A stretch of DNA of 64,000 nucleotides from CAYPJE01 sp964410945. GTDB taxonomy: Bacteria; Fidelibacterota; Marinisomatia; Marinisomatales; TCS56. A model generated the notes under the pieces. The model did no database searches, had not been told where the DNA came from, and saw only the letters and a program-made list of their open reading frames with translations. The position numbers and the translations under genes are program-made. The DNA lies in contig CAYPJE010000014.1 in the NCBI GenBank assembly GCA_964410945.1, forward strand, positions 6,726 through 70,725, read 5' to 3'. Below are positions 34,826 through 43,500 of the stretch, in pieces; positions within the stretch are counted from its first letter, which is position 1, and every line of letters begins with the position of its first letter.

Positions 34826-35242
34826 ATGGCAGAAAAAACCTATACAGTTTCAACCCCTAATCCAAAGTTCAACGGCATTCGTGCCGGTGTCCTGTTTACC
34901 GATGGCAAGGGCCAGGCTACCGAGCAGCAAGCCAACCACCTGGTCGGCAATTTCGGGTATTCCTGCGCTGCCTTAGATGGTAGTAAACCGGAACCCAAAG
35001 TGGATAAGCGCCCGTCCGATCCGGAACAGGTGATCCAGGATATTATCAATACGATTCCGGAACTGGGCCCCGAAGACTTCACCGGTAAGGGATTGCCTAA
35101 TGTGGGTGCCCTGGAAGATCGGCTTGAATATGGCATCTCGGGAGCTGAGCGGGATACTGCTTTTGCCAAGTACCAGGAAGCTCAGGGTCCGGATCAGGAA
35201 CCACCTGTTGCGGATCAGGGAACCGGAGAACAGGACAAATAG
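34826..35242 (+). CDS. Small head-associated protein (Mu gp35/HI1506-like)
   Basis: 138 residues with AGAGG before the start. N-terminal beta-rich segment (TPNPKFNGIRAGVLFTDGKG) and a C-terminal HeH-like motif (IINTIPELGPEDFTGKGLPNVGALE...GAERDTAFA), as found in gp35/HI1506 proteins next to capsid genes. Gln/Glu-rich tail. Probably a capsid accessory protein. Confidence 0.62.
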   Translation: MAEKTYTVSTPNPKFNGIRAGVLFTDGKGQATEQQANHLVGNFGYSCAALDGSKPEPKVDKRPSDPEQVIQDIINTIPELGPEDFTGKGLPNVGALEDRLEYGISGAERDTAFAKYQEAQGPDQEPPVADQGTGEQDK

Positions 35243-35287
35243 GGCCTGTAACAACATTTTTTTACTAACTGAAACCAAGAGGTCATT

Positions 35288-35716
35288 ATGGGCGAAGATT
35301 ATCGCTTGAAAGGTCCATTGAGCATCAATTTCTATGATGGGACACCTGTAACTCCGGTACTCCTTCACAATATCCCCGTGGACGTTGTTGAGGTGTTGCC
35401 GTTCAAGGTTGAACCTCAAGTAGATGAATTACGCTCAGGGGCCAAGGAAATCACCCACCACAAGGTAACTGCCGAAATTCCGTTGGACTCCTACAATCCT
35501 TCTGACTTGGGCGATCTGAACACGACAGAATGTGTTGAGGTTACTTTACTGAGCAAAAACAAAGTTGTTACTCTGGACAAGGCCACCACCTGCGTGAAAG
35601 CAATGTCCGTGTATACAAGTTTGGAGGGTCCGGAACCCAAGATTCACATCGATGCAGTCGTTGTGACAACGGATGGGGATTGGACCGCTGCTCTGCCAGT
35701 TACTGACGTGGCTTAA
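35288..35716 (+). CDS. Virion protein, possible tail tube
   Basis: 142 residues, beta-rich (YRLKGPLSINFYDGTPVTPVLLHNIP, HHKVTAEIPLDSYNPSDL) with GAGG-type ribosome-binding site. The size, single-domain beta-sandwich look and position between head and lysis genes would suit a tail-tube protein of a siphovirus tail, but I recognise no family motif. Confidence 0.45.
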   Translation: MGEDYRLKGPLSINFYDGTPVTPVLLHNIPVDVVEVLPFKVEPQVDELRSGAKEITHHKVTAEIPLDSYNPSDLGDLNTTECVEVTLLSKNKVVTLDKATTCVKAMSVYTSLEGPEPKIHIDAVVVTTDGDWTAALPVTDVA

Positions 35717-35732
35717 TCCGGAGTAATCCACC

Positions 35733-35888
35733 ATGAGTAATAAGGCTATGATCAGTCCCGGTGGACGGCGCTGTCTGGTGCCAGAACACCAGGTAGACGG
35801 ATTGAAAGGACAAGGTTTTAAATTGGCTGAGGAAGCCAAGGAAACCAAGTCCAGCAAATCACCCACCACCAAATCAGCCAAGGAATGA
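35733..35888 (+). CDS. 51-residue small phage protein
   Basis: A complete short frame starting at ATG 35733 behind CCGGAG, ending TGA inside the next start (ATGATG at 35885). The product (MSNKAMISPGGRRCLVPEHQ...KSSKSPTTKSAKE) has an ordered N-terminal half and a Lys/Ser-rich tail. Short proteins of this kind sit between tail and lysis genes in many Mu-like phages. Function unknown. Confidence 0.6.
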   Translation: MSNKAMISPGGRRCLVPEHQVDGLKGQGFKLAEEAKETKSSKSPTTKSAKE

Positions 35889-36139
35889 TGCCGGAAACCG
35901 TATCAAATCCTAACTGGTTAGCTGTTGTAACCGTCATATTGGGGATCATCAATATTCTGGTGATCCCCAGTGTTCGTATGGTTTGGAAGTATAACATAGC
36001 CACCCGGAAAAAGATTGATGATTTTAAGCTCGAAGTGGCCAAGGACTATTTAACAAAGGTCGATATCAACAAACGCTTTGACAAAATCGACGAGAGTTTA
36101 AACAAAATCTGGAATAAACTGGAAAAAATCAAGAGGTAG
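35885..36139 (+). CDS. Membrane protein of the lysis module (holin- or XhlA-like)
   Basis: 84 residues. One N-terminal membrane helix (NWLAVVTVILGIINILVIPSV) is followed by a charged coiled coil (FKLEVAKDYLTKVDINKRFDKIDESLNKIWNKLEKI). This resembles XhlA-type lysis accessory proteins. It overlaps the 51-residue gene by four bases and is followed by a second small membrane protein and an endolysin. Confidence 0.62.
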   Translation: MMPETVSNPNWLAVVTVILGIINILVIPSVRMVWKYNIATRKKIDDFKLEVAKDYLTKVDINKRFDKIDESLNKIWNKLEKIKR

Positions 36140-36144
36140 TAAGC

Positions 36145-36384
36145 ATGGATTTTTTACCATTAATAATTGACAACGGGGAAAACATCATGGCCATTATTGG
36201 TACCGCTACCACTGCCTTGGGGATAACAGTGCCGTTATTAAAACCTACAACCACCAAGAAGGTGGGAGTGGCAATCGGTTCTATCGCTAAATCAGCCCTG
36301 GGCCAGAAACGCAAGGAACAGACCAGGCGAATGGCCTCTACCGCTGAGCAGCTCTGTGAGGGTATTCTGGAGGGGATGGAATAG
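36145..36384 (+). CDS. Small membrane protein, probable holin
   Basis: 79 residues with a hydrophobic N-terminal half (LPLIIDNGENIMAIIGTATTALGITVPLL) and a basic C-terminal half. It stops on the first base of the endolysin start codon. Holin is inferred from size, membrane segment and position, not from a motif. Confidence 0.55.
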   Translation: MDFLPLIIDNGENIMAIIGTATTALGITVPLLKPTTTKKVGVAIGSIAKSALGQKRKEQTRRMASTAEQLCEGILEGME

Positions 36385-36761
36385 TGCCACGTTTCAGCTC
36401 AAAATCAAATAAGCTGCTGGCAACAGTTCACCCTGATTTACACAGAATATTTTATGAAGTTGTAAAGGGGTTCGATTGCACGATTCTTGAAGGCGGACGG
36501 ACCCCGGAACGTCAGGCTGAGTTAGTCGCCCAGGGTAAATCCAAAACCAAGCACAGCAAGCATATTGATGGATTAGCCATTGATGTTGCCCCTTATCCCA
36601 TTGACTGGAAGGACCGGGAAAGATTTCATTATTTTGGAGGTTATGTGTTAGGGGTGGCCAGTCGTATGGGGATTAAGCTCCGTTGGGGTGGTGACTGGGA
36701 TATGGACACCCAGGTAAAAAATAACAATTTTGATGATCTGGTACACTTTGAATTGGTTTAA
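36384..36761 (+). CDS. M15-family peptidoglycan peptidase (endolysin)
   Basis: 125 residues from GTG 36384. The zinc ligands of VanY/M15 peptidases are visible: SKHIDGLAID gives the SxHxxGxAxD motif and DLVHFEL gives the final His; GRTPERQAELVAQGKSKT is the usual substrate-loop region. These enzymes cut the L-Ala-D-Glu bond or D-Ala cross-bridges of peptidoglycan. With no signal peptide it needs a holin. Confidence 0.9.
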   Translation: MPRFSSKSNKLLATVHPDLHRIFYEVVKGFDCTILEGGRTPERQAELVAQGKSKTKHSKHIDGLAIDVAPYPIDWKDRERFHYFGGYVLGVASRMGIKLRWGGDWDMDTQVKNNNFDDLVHFELV

Positions 36762-36778
36762 CCTGAAAGGAGTAACGC

Positions 36779-37429
36779 ATGCCAGATGCTAGCAAAGTTC
36801 ATGTATATGATGATGGGTCATTAAAGAACTCATTTAATGTCGATGGTAGTGGGAATTGGTCTGGTCAAATATCAGGCGTTACCGCTGGTGCCAGCGATAT
36901 AACCGCTAAGGCCGAGGATGCCGCTGGTAATATTTCCTCCCAAACCTTGAAAAAGGTTTATACTGGGAGCACAACCCTTCCGTCATGCGATCTATTGGAT
37001 GATTCAGGGGAGAGTAGCACTGATAACATCACTAATGATAACACCCCGCAGGTAAAGGTCAATCTGACCCTTGAAAATGAAAATGCTGCAATGGGTGTTA
37101 ATGTTGCTGAAGCATCAGTAGCAGCGCTACGCCTGCAACATAGTGATGATGGTGGGACGACCTGGAATACAATTGAGGAAAATACCAATCCAAGTTATGC
37201 AGCTCCTGCTAATTTCAATTTCACCCATCAAATAACTGCTGGATTGGCCGATGGTGACCACAAGTTCCGGGCTGCCTGGCAGGATGCTATGGGCAACTGG
37301 TCTGCCTATGGTAATGAATTAACTGTCACTATCGATACCACCGCACCGAGTGCTCCGACTGTATCTGAACCGGTATCCGGTCAGGTCTACGTTGGGACAG
37401 CCATCGACGTTTCCGGAACCGCTTCATAG
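36779..37429 (+). CDS. Ig-like repeat protein starting and ending in half domains
   Basis: 216 residues; AAAGGAG lies upstream and an in-frame TAA at 36773, so the start is firm. Residues 1-55 (SKVHVYDDGSLKNSF...AKAEDAAGN) are the second part of a Big_6-like Ig domain without its first strands. A full Ig-like domain follows (about 65-190). Residues 191-216 (TVSEPVSGQVYVGTAIDV) are the first strands of another Ig domain, after which the protein ends. The two halves would complete each other if subunits joined head to tail. Probably a surface-exposed tail or head fibre. No signal peptide. Confidence 0.75.
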   Translation: MPDASKVHVYDDGSLKNSFNVDGSGNWSGQISGVTAGASDITAKAEDAAGNISSQTLKKVYTGSTTLPSCDLLDDSGESSTDNITNDNTPQVKVNLTLENENAAMGVNVAEASVAALRLQHSDDGGTTWNTIEENTNPSYAAPANFNFTHQITAGLADGDHKFRAAWQDAMGNWSAYGNELTVTIDTTAPSAPTVSEPVSGQVYVGTAIDVSGTAS

Positions 37430-37446
37430 TAGTAGGGAAAGTGTAT

Positions 37447-37473
37447 GGGTACCGGGGATTACCTCCGGTACCC
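37447..37473 (+). repeat. Strong hairpin after the Ig-like gene
   Basis: GGGTACCGG-GGATTACCT-CCGGTACCC has nine-base perfect arms and lies 17 bases after the stop codon. It lacks a U-tract, so it may trim or stabilise mRNA rather than terminate it; the following fibre gene starts 15 bases later. Confidence 0.55.
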
Positions 37474-37488
37474 TACATCAATTAAACT

Positions 37489-38217
37489 GTGCCATTAATA
37501 ACAATTGATCTTGGAACTGTCGGAGAACAATCTGGTGATACAATTCGGGTAGCATTTACCAGGTGTAATAGTGCCATTACCGAATTGAACTCCCATGAGG
37601 CCGATACTGCCAATCCTCACAGTGTGGATAAAGCTGATGTTGGCCTTGGTTCTGTGGAAAATTATGGTATTGCTACCCAGGCCGAGGCTGAGACAGGGTC
37701 TAGTAATGTAAAATATATGACTCCCCTCCGGGTTGCTCAGGCATTGGCATTGTTGGATTTTCTTGATTTGAGTGAGACAGCTCTCCAAGAGGTGTCGGGT
37801 CCTGTGAGTTTCGAGGATGATGTTGATGTTTTAGGTACATTATCGAAATCTGCAGGTTCATTTAGAATACCCCACCCTGATCCGGATAAATCAGATAAAG
37901 AGCTATTTCATAGTTTTGTTGAATCCCCGACAGCAGGTGATAATATATACAGGTGGCAGGTAGAAGTTATTAATGGCCAGGTTGCGATAGAGTTGCCTTC
38001 CTACTACCAACATCTCAATGAAACCGATATGGTGTGGGTCAATCCGGTTAATCACTTTGGCCGGGCATTTGGTAATGTCAACCAAGAACAGACCCACCTA
38101 TTGATAAAAGCAGATTCCGATGGTTTATATAATGTCCTGCTGATTGGTACTCGTAAAGATAAGATTGCTAAAAAAGCATGGAAGGGTACTGAGCGTGAGG
38201 CTACCAAAAAGAGTTGA
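37489..38217 (+). CDS. Tail fibre protein
   Basis: 242 residues from GTG 37489. The middle KADVGLGSVENYGIATQAEA...YMTPLRVAQAL is a standard tail-fibre motif. The C-terminal half (GSFRIPHPDPDKSDKELFHSF-type 'HPxxxxxKxLxHSFVESP' segment, then INGQVAIELPSYYQHLN) is a domain recurrent at the ends of fibres and surface proteins of diverse bacteria. It should bind the host surface. The next gene begins inside its 3' end. Confidence 0.8.
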   Translation: MPLITIDLGTVGEQSGDTIRVAFTRCNSAITELNSHEADTANPHSVDKADVGLGSVENYGIATQAEAETGSSNVKYMTPLRVAQALALLDFLDLSETALQEVSGPVSFEDDVDVLGTLSKSAGSFRIPHPDPDKSDKELFHSFVESPTAGDNIYRWQVEVINGQVAIELPSYYQHLNETDMVWVNPVNHFGRAFGNVNQEQTHLLIKADSDGLYNVLLIGTRKDKIAKKAWKGTEREATKKS

Positions 38218-38707
38218 GGATTTTACCCGTGGCCATTGCGATCATTTAATCTGGATTATTGACCAAAGCCACCGATTACTATTCAACGAAATGATCCCTA
38301 TTAAGGGTTATTATGTAGTTGGTTCTTACTGCTTCAATGTGGATCAGCCCGATGATCTTGACCTGGTTATTGTAATTCCTGAATCCTTCCAGAATATAAA
38401 CCGAATCACCGGAGAAGGCTACTGGCTCGTTAATGGGTTTGCCAGGGTATCGGCAGAACTCAGCCAGTGCGAAGGTTTCAAGATCAATATCCATGTTACC
38501 AATAATTTTTCATCAAAAAACCAAGTTGAGAAATCAGGATTCAAGATTCCTTATTATAACCTGGTGGCAATGAAGTTGTGGGGTAAATCGCCTGGCGATA
38601 TCATCCCTTACCATTTCCATTATAACAGAAAAGAACGGGGCTGGATGGCCTTTAATCGTGACAAACGGACAAGAGTAAATGGACACCTCAGTTGTAAAAA
38701 TATATAA
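38195..38707 (+). CDS. Nucleotidyltransferase-fold protein in the fibre module
   Basis: About 170 residues if read from GTG 38195; a longer form from 38144 would overlap the fibre gene further. The motif G43-S44 (GYYVVGSYCFN) followed ten residues later by D54-x-D56 (DDLDLVIVI) fits the hG[GS]x(9-13)DhDh signature of polymerase-beta-type nucleotidyltransferases. The third acidic position could be the segment FKINIHV, where Asn stands instead of Asp, so activity is uncertain. I know no such protein as a normal tail component. Confidence 0.5.
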   Translation: MRLPKRVEDFTRGHCDHLIWIIDQSHRLLFNEMIPIKGYYVVGSYCFNVDQPDDLDLVIVIPESFQNINRITGEGYWLVNGFARVSAELSQCEGFKINIHVTNNFSSKNQVEKSGFKIPYYNLVAMKLWGKSPGDIIPYHFHYNRKERGWMAFNRDKRTRVNGHLSCKNI

Positions 38708-38975
38708 GCAGTTAGGGGCCAGTCCGAATCCCGCCACCGATACTCTGCTCGGTAGCGATAACACCTTTGAAAGTGGGGCCTGGTCAGTAAATACCAGTGG
38801 CTGGAGTGAAGGGCGCTATACCATTTATGCCGTGGGATACGATCTGGCTGGCAACCAGAGCAGTTTGTCATCAAAAGGAATTGGAGTATTGCCTAATCCA
38901 ATGAAGGTATCTGGTTTAGTTGATTGGCAGATAGGTGAAATGAATACAACTCAGATAGGGATATTCAGCTCATGA
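38679..38975 (+). CDS. Ig-like half-domain protein of the fibre cassette
   Basis: 98 residues; TAA lies in frame directly before the ATG, so the N-terminus is real. DTSVVKIYKQLG...GRYTIYAVGYDLAGNQSSLS corresponds to the later strands of an Ig-like domain whose first strands are missing, and the end (MKVSGLVDWQIGEMN...IGIFSS) looks like the first strands of another. The stop overlaps the next start (ATGA). It overlaps the nucleotidyltransferase-like gene by 29 bases. Confidence 0.62.
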   Translation: MDTSVVKIYKQLGASPNPATDTLLGSDNTFESGAWSVNTSGWSEGRYTIYAVGYDLAGNQSSLSSKGIGVLPNPMKVSGLVDWQIGEMNTTQIGIFSS

Positions 38976-39205
38976 TAACAGGTGATATAATTACTGTGAA
39001 ATACTATTTAATGACGGGGAGTAAACCGGACACTGAAGTTGATACCTATATCGGGTATTCAGAGGTCCACCCCGATTCATCCCTGGCCCATAGTGCAATA
39101 GTGACGCTGCCGGCAGGAACCCACAATCTTTATGCCATAGCTATTGATCGATTAGGGAATGTAAGTCGTAACAGCCGCCCGGTTCAGTTTGAGGTTCAAG
39201 CATGA
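38972..39205 (+). CDS. Second Ig-like half-domain protein
   Basis: 77 residues. GDIITVKYYLMTGSK...GTHNLYAIAIDRLGNVSRNSR again corresponds to the later strands of an Ig-like domain, starting at the same point as the neighbouring proteins. Coupled at both ends by four-base overlaps (38972-38975 and 39202-39205), so the three proteins are probably made in equal amounts and could assemble together. Confidence 0.6.
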   Translation: MITGDIITVKYYLMTGSKPDTEVDTYIGYSEVHPDSSLAHSAIVTLPAGTHNLYAIAIDRLGNVSRNSRPVQFEVQA

Positions 39206-39999
39206 AAAATATTCAGATTACAGTCTCTGAACTATTAATCAGTTTTGCCAGTTACGAATACCGGTTTTCCGCTGGTGAAGTTGTACTGTGGTTTAATATA
39301 CGGAATCCGTATTTCTATCAATGCAGTCTTACTTCCCTACAGTATCAAAGCCAGACTGGGGAATGGTTGGATGCCAACTTATCCAGCAACCAGATTGAAA
39401 CCGATATCAACAGTATTTCCCTAACAGGTAAGCCACGTCAGATTGGTATTGTGTGGGATGCTGCCAGCGATTTCAGAATAATGAAAGCCTGGTCAGATGT
39501 GGCCGTTCGTGCTCAGTTTAATGATCGACCGAATGGAACCGGTACCCCCACTAACCTGGTGGAGTTCTCTGTTGATGTAGATTTCACGGTAAAGGCGGAA
39601 CCCCAAGTCATACGTCCACGAGATAATGATCCCTATTTGTTATTCAATTTCGTCAACCCGCTGGCGATCAGGCCCTGTAAGATGCACTTTACTCTCCGGA
39701 TCGATAAGGTATCAACATTTGATAGTGAAGATTTGATGGAGTTTGATACTGCTGAAGATCAAACCAATTGGACCGTTGATGGTGGTTCTTATCCGGAGGA
39801 AGGTATCGATGGCCAAACCGAATTCAACATAATCTATGATGATCCAAGCATACTAGCCAATTTCTCAGAGGGTCCATTATACTTTGAGCTAATAACAAAA
39901 TTAGACCAGTTCTATCCCGTAATTACCGAACCTGCAATGGGTCAGGTATATCAGGGAACCCAGGTTGATATTGAAGGAACAATAAGCATAGTACAGTGA
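39202..39999 (+). CDS. Beta-rich virion protein ending in Ig first half
   Basis: 265 residues, two beta-rich domains (about 1-120 and 125-230) without recognised family, followed by PVITEPAMGQVYQGTQVDIEG at the C-terminus. This matches the C-terminal segment of the 36779 protein (EPVSGQVYVGT). The last strands of that Ig domain are absent. Last gene before the tail chaperones. Confidence 0.58.
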   Translation: MKNIQITVSELLISFASYEYRFSAGEVVLWFNIRNPYFYQCSLTSLQYQSQTGEWLDANLSSNQIETDINSISLTGKPRQIGIVWDAASDFRIMKAWSDVAVRAQFNDRPNGTGTPTNLVEFSVDVDFTVKAEPQVIRPRDNDPYLLFNFVNPLAIRPCKMHFTLRIDKVSTFDSEDLMEFDTAEDQTNWTVDGGSYPEEGIDGQTEFNIIYDDPSILANFSEGPLYFELITKLDQFYPVITEPAMGQVYQGTQVDIEGTISIVQ

Positions 40000-40007
40000 G
40001 GTAAATA

Positions 40008-40373
40008 ATGCCAGAAACACAAGAATTAAGAAAAGAATACACAATTGATGGCCATGAGGTCTATCAAGAAAAATTGAGTATAGGTGGAGCACTGGCCACT
40101 AAGCGTTTGCTTAATAAGGTTGGTTTCAAAAAAGGTCTGGATTTCTATGATGCTGTGGACCTGCTGGAAAAGAAAAATAAGCTGAATGAATTTATCCTGA
40201 TCATACTAAAAGGAGATCTCCCCAAAAAACCAGTGACCGAATGGCCAGCAGAAATCGGATTAGCGATAATCAGTGATTTTTTTTTATTCAACGATGTGTT
40301 GATCAAAGCGTTGCTGATCTCCTGGAACAAAGAAAACGACTCCCCAAGCGAAAACGAAAAAAGTCCCAGTTAG
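40008..40373 (+). CDS. Tail assembly chaperone, short form (gpG-type)
   Basis: 121 residues, helical, with an N-terminal YTIDGHEVYQEKLSIGGALATKRLL segment. It lies directly before the tape measure gene, the standard position of the G gene. A slippery T-run at 40277-40286 allows the longer fusion product. These proteins coat the tape measure during tail assembly and are not kept in the virion. Confidence 0.75.
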   Translation: MPETQELRKEYTIDGHEVYQEKLSIGGALATKRLLNKVGFKKGLDFYDAVDLLEKKNKLNEFILIILKGDLPKKPVTEWPAEIGLAIISDFFLFNDVLIKALLISWNKENDSPSENEKSPS

Positions 40374-40546
40374 AGGAGTTACTCGATGATGGCCCTGCAG
40401 ATGATATCGAAACGCTGGAACGCCTGGTATATATCCTGGCTGCAGGCCAAGCATTAAACAGGAAAACAGTGGAAGCTATGGACCAACTGGAAGCATTTGA
40501 ATGGTTATTTATATATACCCCGGAACCGCCCAAACGCCGGAGATAA
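40008..40546 (+). CDS. Tail assembly chaperone, long form by -1 frameshift (gpGT-type)
   Basis: A second frame, one base back, is closed by TGA (40274-40276) immediately before the T-run and open from there to TAA 40544-40546. It has no start of its own and encodes a helical tail (SVADLLEQRKRLPKRK, DDIETLERLVYILAAGQAL, EAFEWLFIYTPEPP). A -1 slip gives a fusion of about 179 residues, as in lambda gpGT and many siphoviruses. The next gene starts four bases on. Confidence 0.75.
40277..40286 (+). other. Programmed -1 ribosomal frameshift site
   Basis: Nine T and one A; the zero-frame codons GAT TTT TTT TTA contain the canonical heptamer T-TTT-TTA (40280-40286). The -1 frame opens precisely here. 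No downstream pseudoknot was worked out. Confidence 0.75.
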
Positions 40547-40549
40547 TCA

Positions 40550-43500
40550 GTGGATAATAACCAATTGGCCATAGCCATTAAACTAAAATTAAAGGAGGCT
40601 GAAAAGGGTTTAAAAGAACTCCAGCGGGATTTTGACCAGTTCGCTGATCAGGCTGGTCATGATATTGATCGGACCGATAAAAAGGCCAAGAAATTAACCG
40701 GATCGATTGTTAAATGGGGAGCTGGTGTACTTAGTCTATATCTTGGCTTCCAGATGCTATCAGGGGGGATTCAGGATACCGTCAGAGTTGGGGAATCATT
40801 TGCTGCCACGATGAGCAAAGTTCAAGCCGTATCCGGAGCGACCCGGGAGGAATGGCTGCAGCTAGAACAGGATGCCCTGCGCCTGGGTTCATCCACCAGG
40901 TATACAGCCACTGAGGTTGGCCAGCTCCAGATCGAATATTCAAAACTTGGTTTCTCAGCTCAAGAAATCCTGAAAGTTGCGGAAGGTACCCTATACCTGG
41001 CATCGGCCACCGGTGAAGACCTGGCCACGTCTGCTTCCGTTGCCGGTGGTGTTTTAAGAGCATACAACTACGAAGCTGACCAGACTAACCGTGTTACCGA
41101 TGTTATGGCTAAGCTGTTTTCCAGCTCAGCTCAAGACCTGCAGAAATTTAAGGTTGGTATGTCCCAATCGGGTACGGTCAGTCAACAGGCTGGTCTAGCG
41201 ATTGAAGATACCTCGGCACTCCTGGGAGTGCTCTCAGATCGGAACGTTCGGGCCGAAACAACTGGAACTGGGGTCCGGAACATTTTACTTATGCTCAATG
41301 AGGAAGGTAGCAAGTTAAATACGGTCCTGGGTGGTAGCGTTTCCAGTTATGATGAGCTGATCGAACGGCTTGGCCTGGCAGCAGAAAACGAGCAGGTTTT
41401 TGAGGAAGCCATGAAAGCTGTAGGCCGGGAAAATGCCGTTGTATTCTCTACCCTGGTTGAGAATATCGATGCGGTTGATTTACTCCGGACGGGACTCCAG
41501 CAGGCCGACGGCTCAGCAAAGAGTATGGCCAAAACAATGGAGGACAATTTAAGAGGTGCCATGACCGAAATGAAATCGGCCACCGAGGGACTTCAAATCC
41601 AATTCTTTAAGACCTTTGATAAGCAGCTAACTGCCGGTATTCGGAAGATAACAGAATTCACTCAGCTCACCACCGAGTGGATCAAACAACCAATGGCTGA
41701 ACAGTTAGAGCAGGAACGAATCAAGCTCAATGGCCTGGTGATGGCCATAACTACCACCAACACTAACCAGGAGCTGCGCAACCAACTGATCCAGGACCTG
41801 CAGGATAAATATCCGGACTTCCTGGAGAACCTGAACACAGAAGCACTCACCAATGAAGACCTGGCAGATCGACTACGGGATGTGAATGAGCAGATGATTC
41901 AGAATACCTTGCTAAAAGGTAAAGAAAATGAACTAGCTACTATAAGAAAAGCAGAAGCCGACTCTCTGGATGAATTGATTATTCTGAAACAGAAATTTGG
42001 GGAAACCATTGCCGGGGATGAATCCAGTTATAATCTGGAAATTGATAAGACCAGGGAGCTTACTGAGCAATATCAGGACATGAGATATGAGCTGGAAAAT
42101 TATGCCCGGGAGAAATACGGTAGTGTAGTATGGGCAAGAGATGAAGTTGCTGCTCTAGAAAAAGCCTACTGGGATGTAATAATTGCAGAGCGGGAGTACC
42201 AGGAAGCCCATTCAGTTACCGGGGAAAAACTGGAAGAAATTATCGCTGTTAAAAAGGAACTGGGCCTCCTTACAAATGAGGAAGCTGCCCAGTATCTTTC
42301 CATTGAAGAATTAATGGCCAAGATGACCGATGAGCAAAAGGAACATGCTCAGTCATTACTGGATAGTTTCCAGGGAGTACCATATAGTATTGAACACACT
42401 GAAAACCAGGTAAGACAATACTATTTAACAACTATTGAGGCCAAGGACGGAACTGATGATCTGACCGATTCGCTGATTAATCAGATGGAGTATATGAAAG
42501 AGTATACATCGATCACCGATTATATGAATAGTGTCCAGAAGGTCGGCTATGCCCAGGCCATCAAGTATAACCAGGCCAAGCTGGCAGCAGTCGAAAAGGC
42601 CATCGAGTCAGGAACCCTGGAAAATGAGGAATTGCAGAAGGCTGAAAAACTCCGTGACGCACTGATGCTCAAAGATATCCAGCTCAATGATCAGGCGGCT
42701 GCTGATAAGAAAAAGACAATTGAAACCATCAATACCCTGGATAGCAAATCATTGGCCACTAAGTTGGAGAAATTGAATACTGAGGAGGAAGCATTACTGA
42801 CCCATCTGGATTCATTAAATATATCCAATGAGGAATATGCTAGACGTGATCTGGAGATCAGAAAATTCTATGCTGATGAGCGGGTTCGCCTGGAGGCCGA
42901 AACAGTCCAGAAGGAATTAGACCAAAAAGAAATGAAAGCTCAACGGGAATATGAGCTAGGTTTAATGTCCGGAATTCAATACCTGCAGTTTCTCCATGAA
43001 AAAGATCAGGCACATCAGAAAATGCTTGCTGATGGTCTGATCTCAGAAGAAAAATATGATGAGCTGAAAAACGAGATCGGACAGCAATCCCTCCAGGTGG
43101 CCATGAAGCGATTTGACCGCCTTAGAATGGGCTTTAAAGAATTTTTAAAGGGTGAAGCCCAGGACTTTTTAACTGCTCAGCAAATTAAGTTATTTGGAAA
43201 ACTGGCTGAGATCATGGCCCAGGGGGGAGCTACCCTGGGATCATCCCTGGTTGTATCCCTCCCTCTATATGGATTGGGTATTGCAGCTCTTGAAATTGCC
43301 AAAGGGAAAATTGCTCAGCTCTATACAGGGGTCCGGGACTTTGAAGGTGGTTGGGCAATGACTGGTGAAGAGGGTCCAGAGTTAATGTGGCTACCCCCAG
43401 GGACCGATGTTTATTCCCACCCTGAGACACAGCGCATGTTAGGGGAATCTGCGGTATTTAATCGGGTCCATAATACCAATGTGGCCAATCAGGAATCGAT

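Noticed and set aside
37447..37473. Hairpin after the 36779 gene as stop-codon readthrough signal joining it to the next gene
   Set aside because: Three stop codons lie in frame in a row (TAG TAG TAG) and the next gene is a different fibre type, so readthrough is not plausible.
40340..40360. A-rich run (GAAAAAAGT) as the slippery site of the tail chaperone
   Set aside because: In the zero frame the codons are GAA AAA AGT, which do not allow tandem slippage; the T-run at 40277-40286 fits perfectly and the -1 frame opens exactly there.
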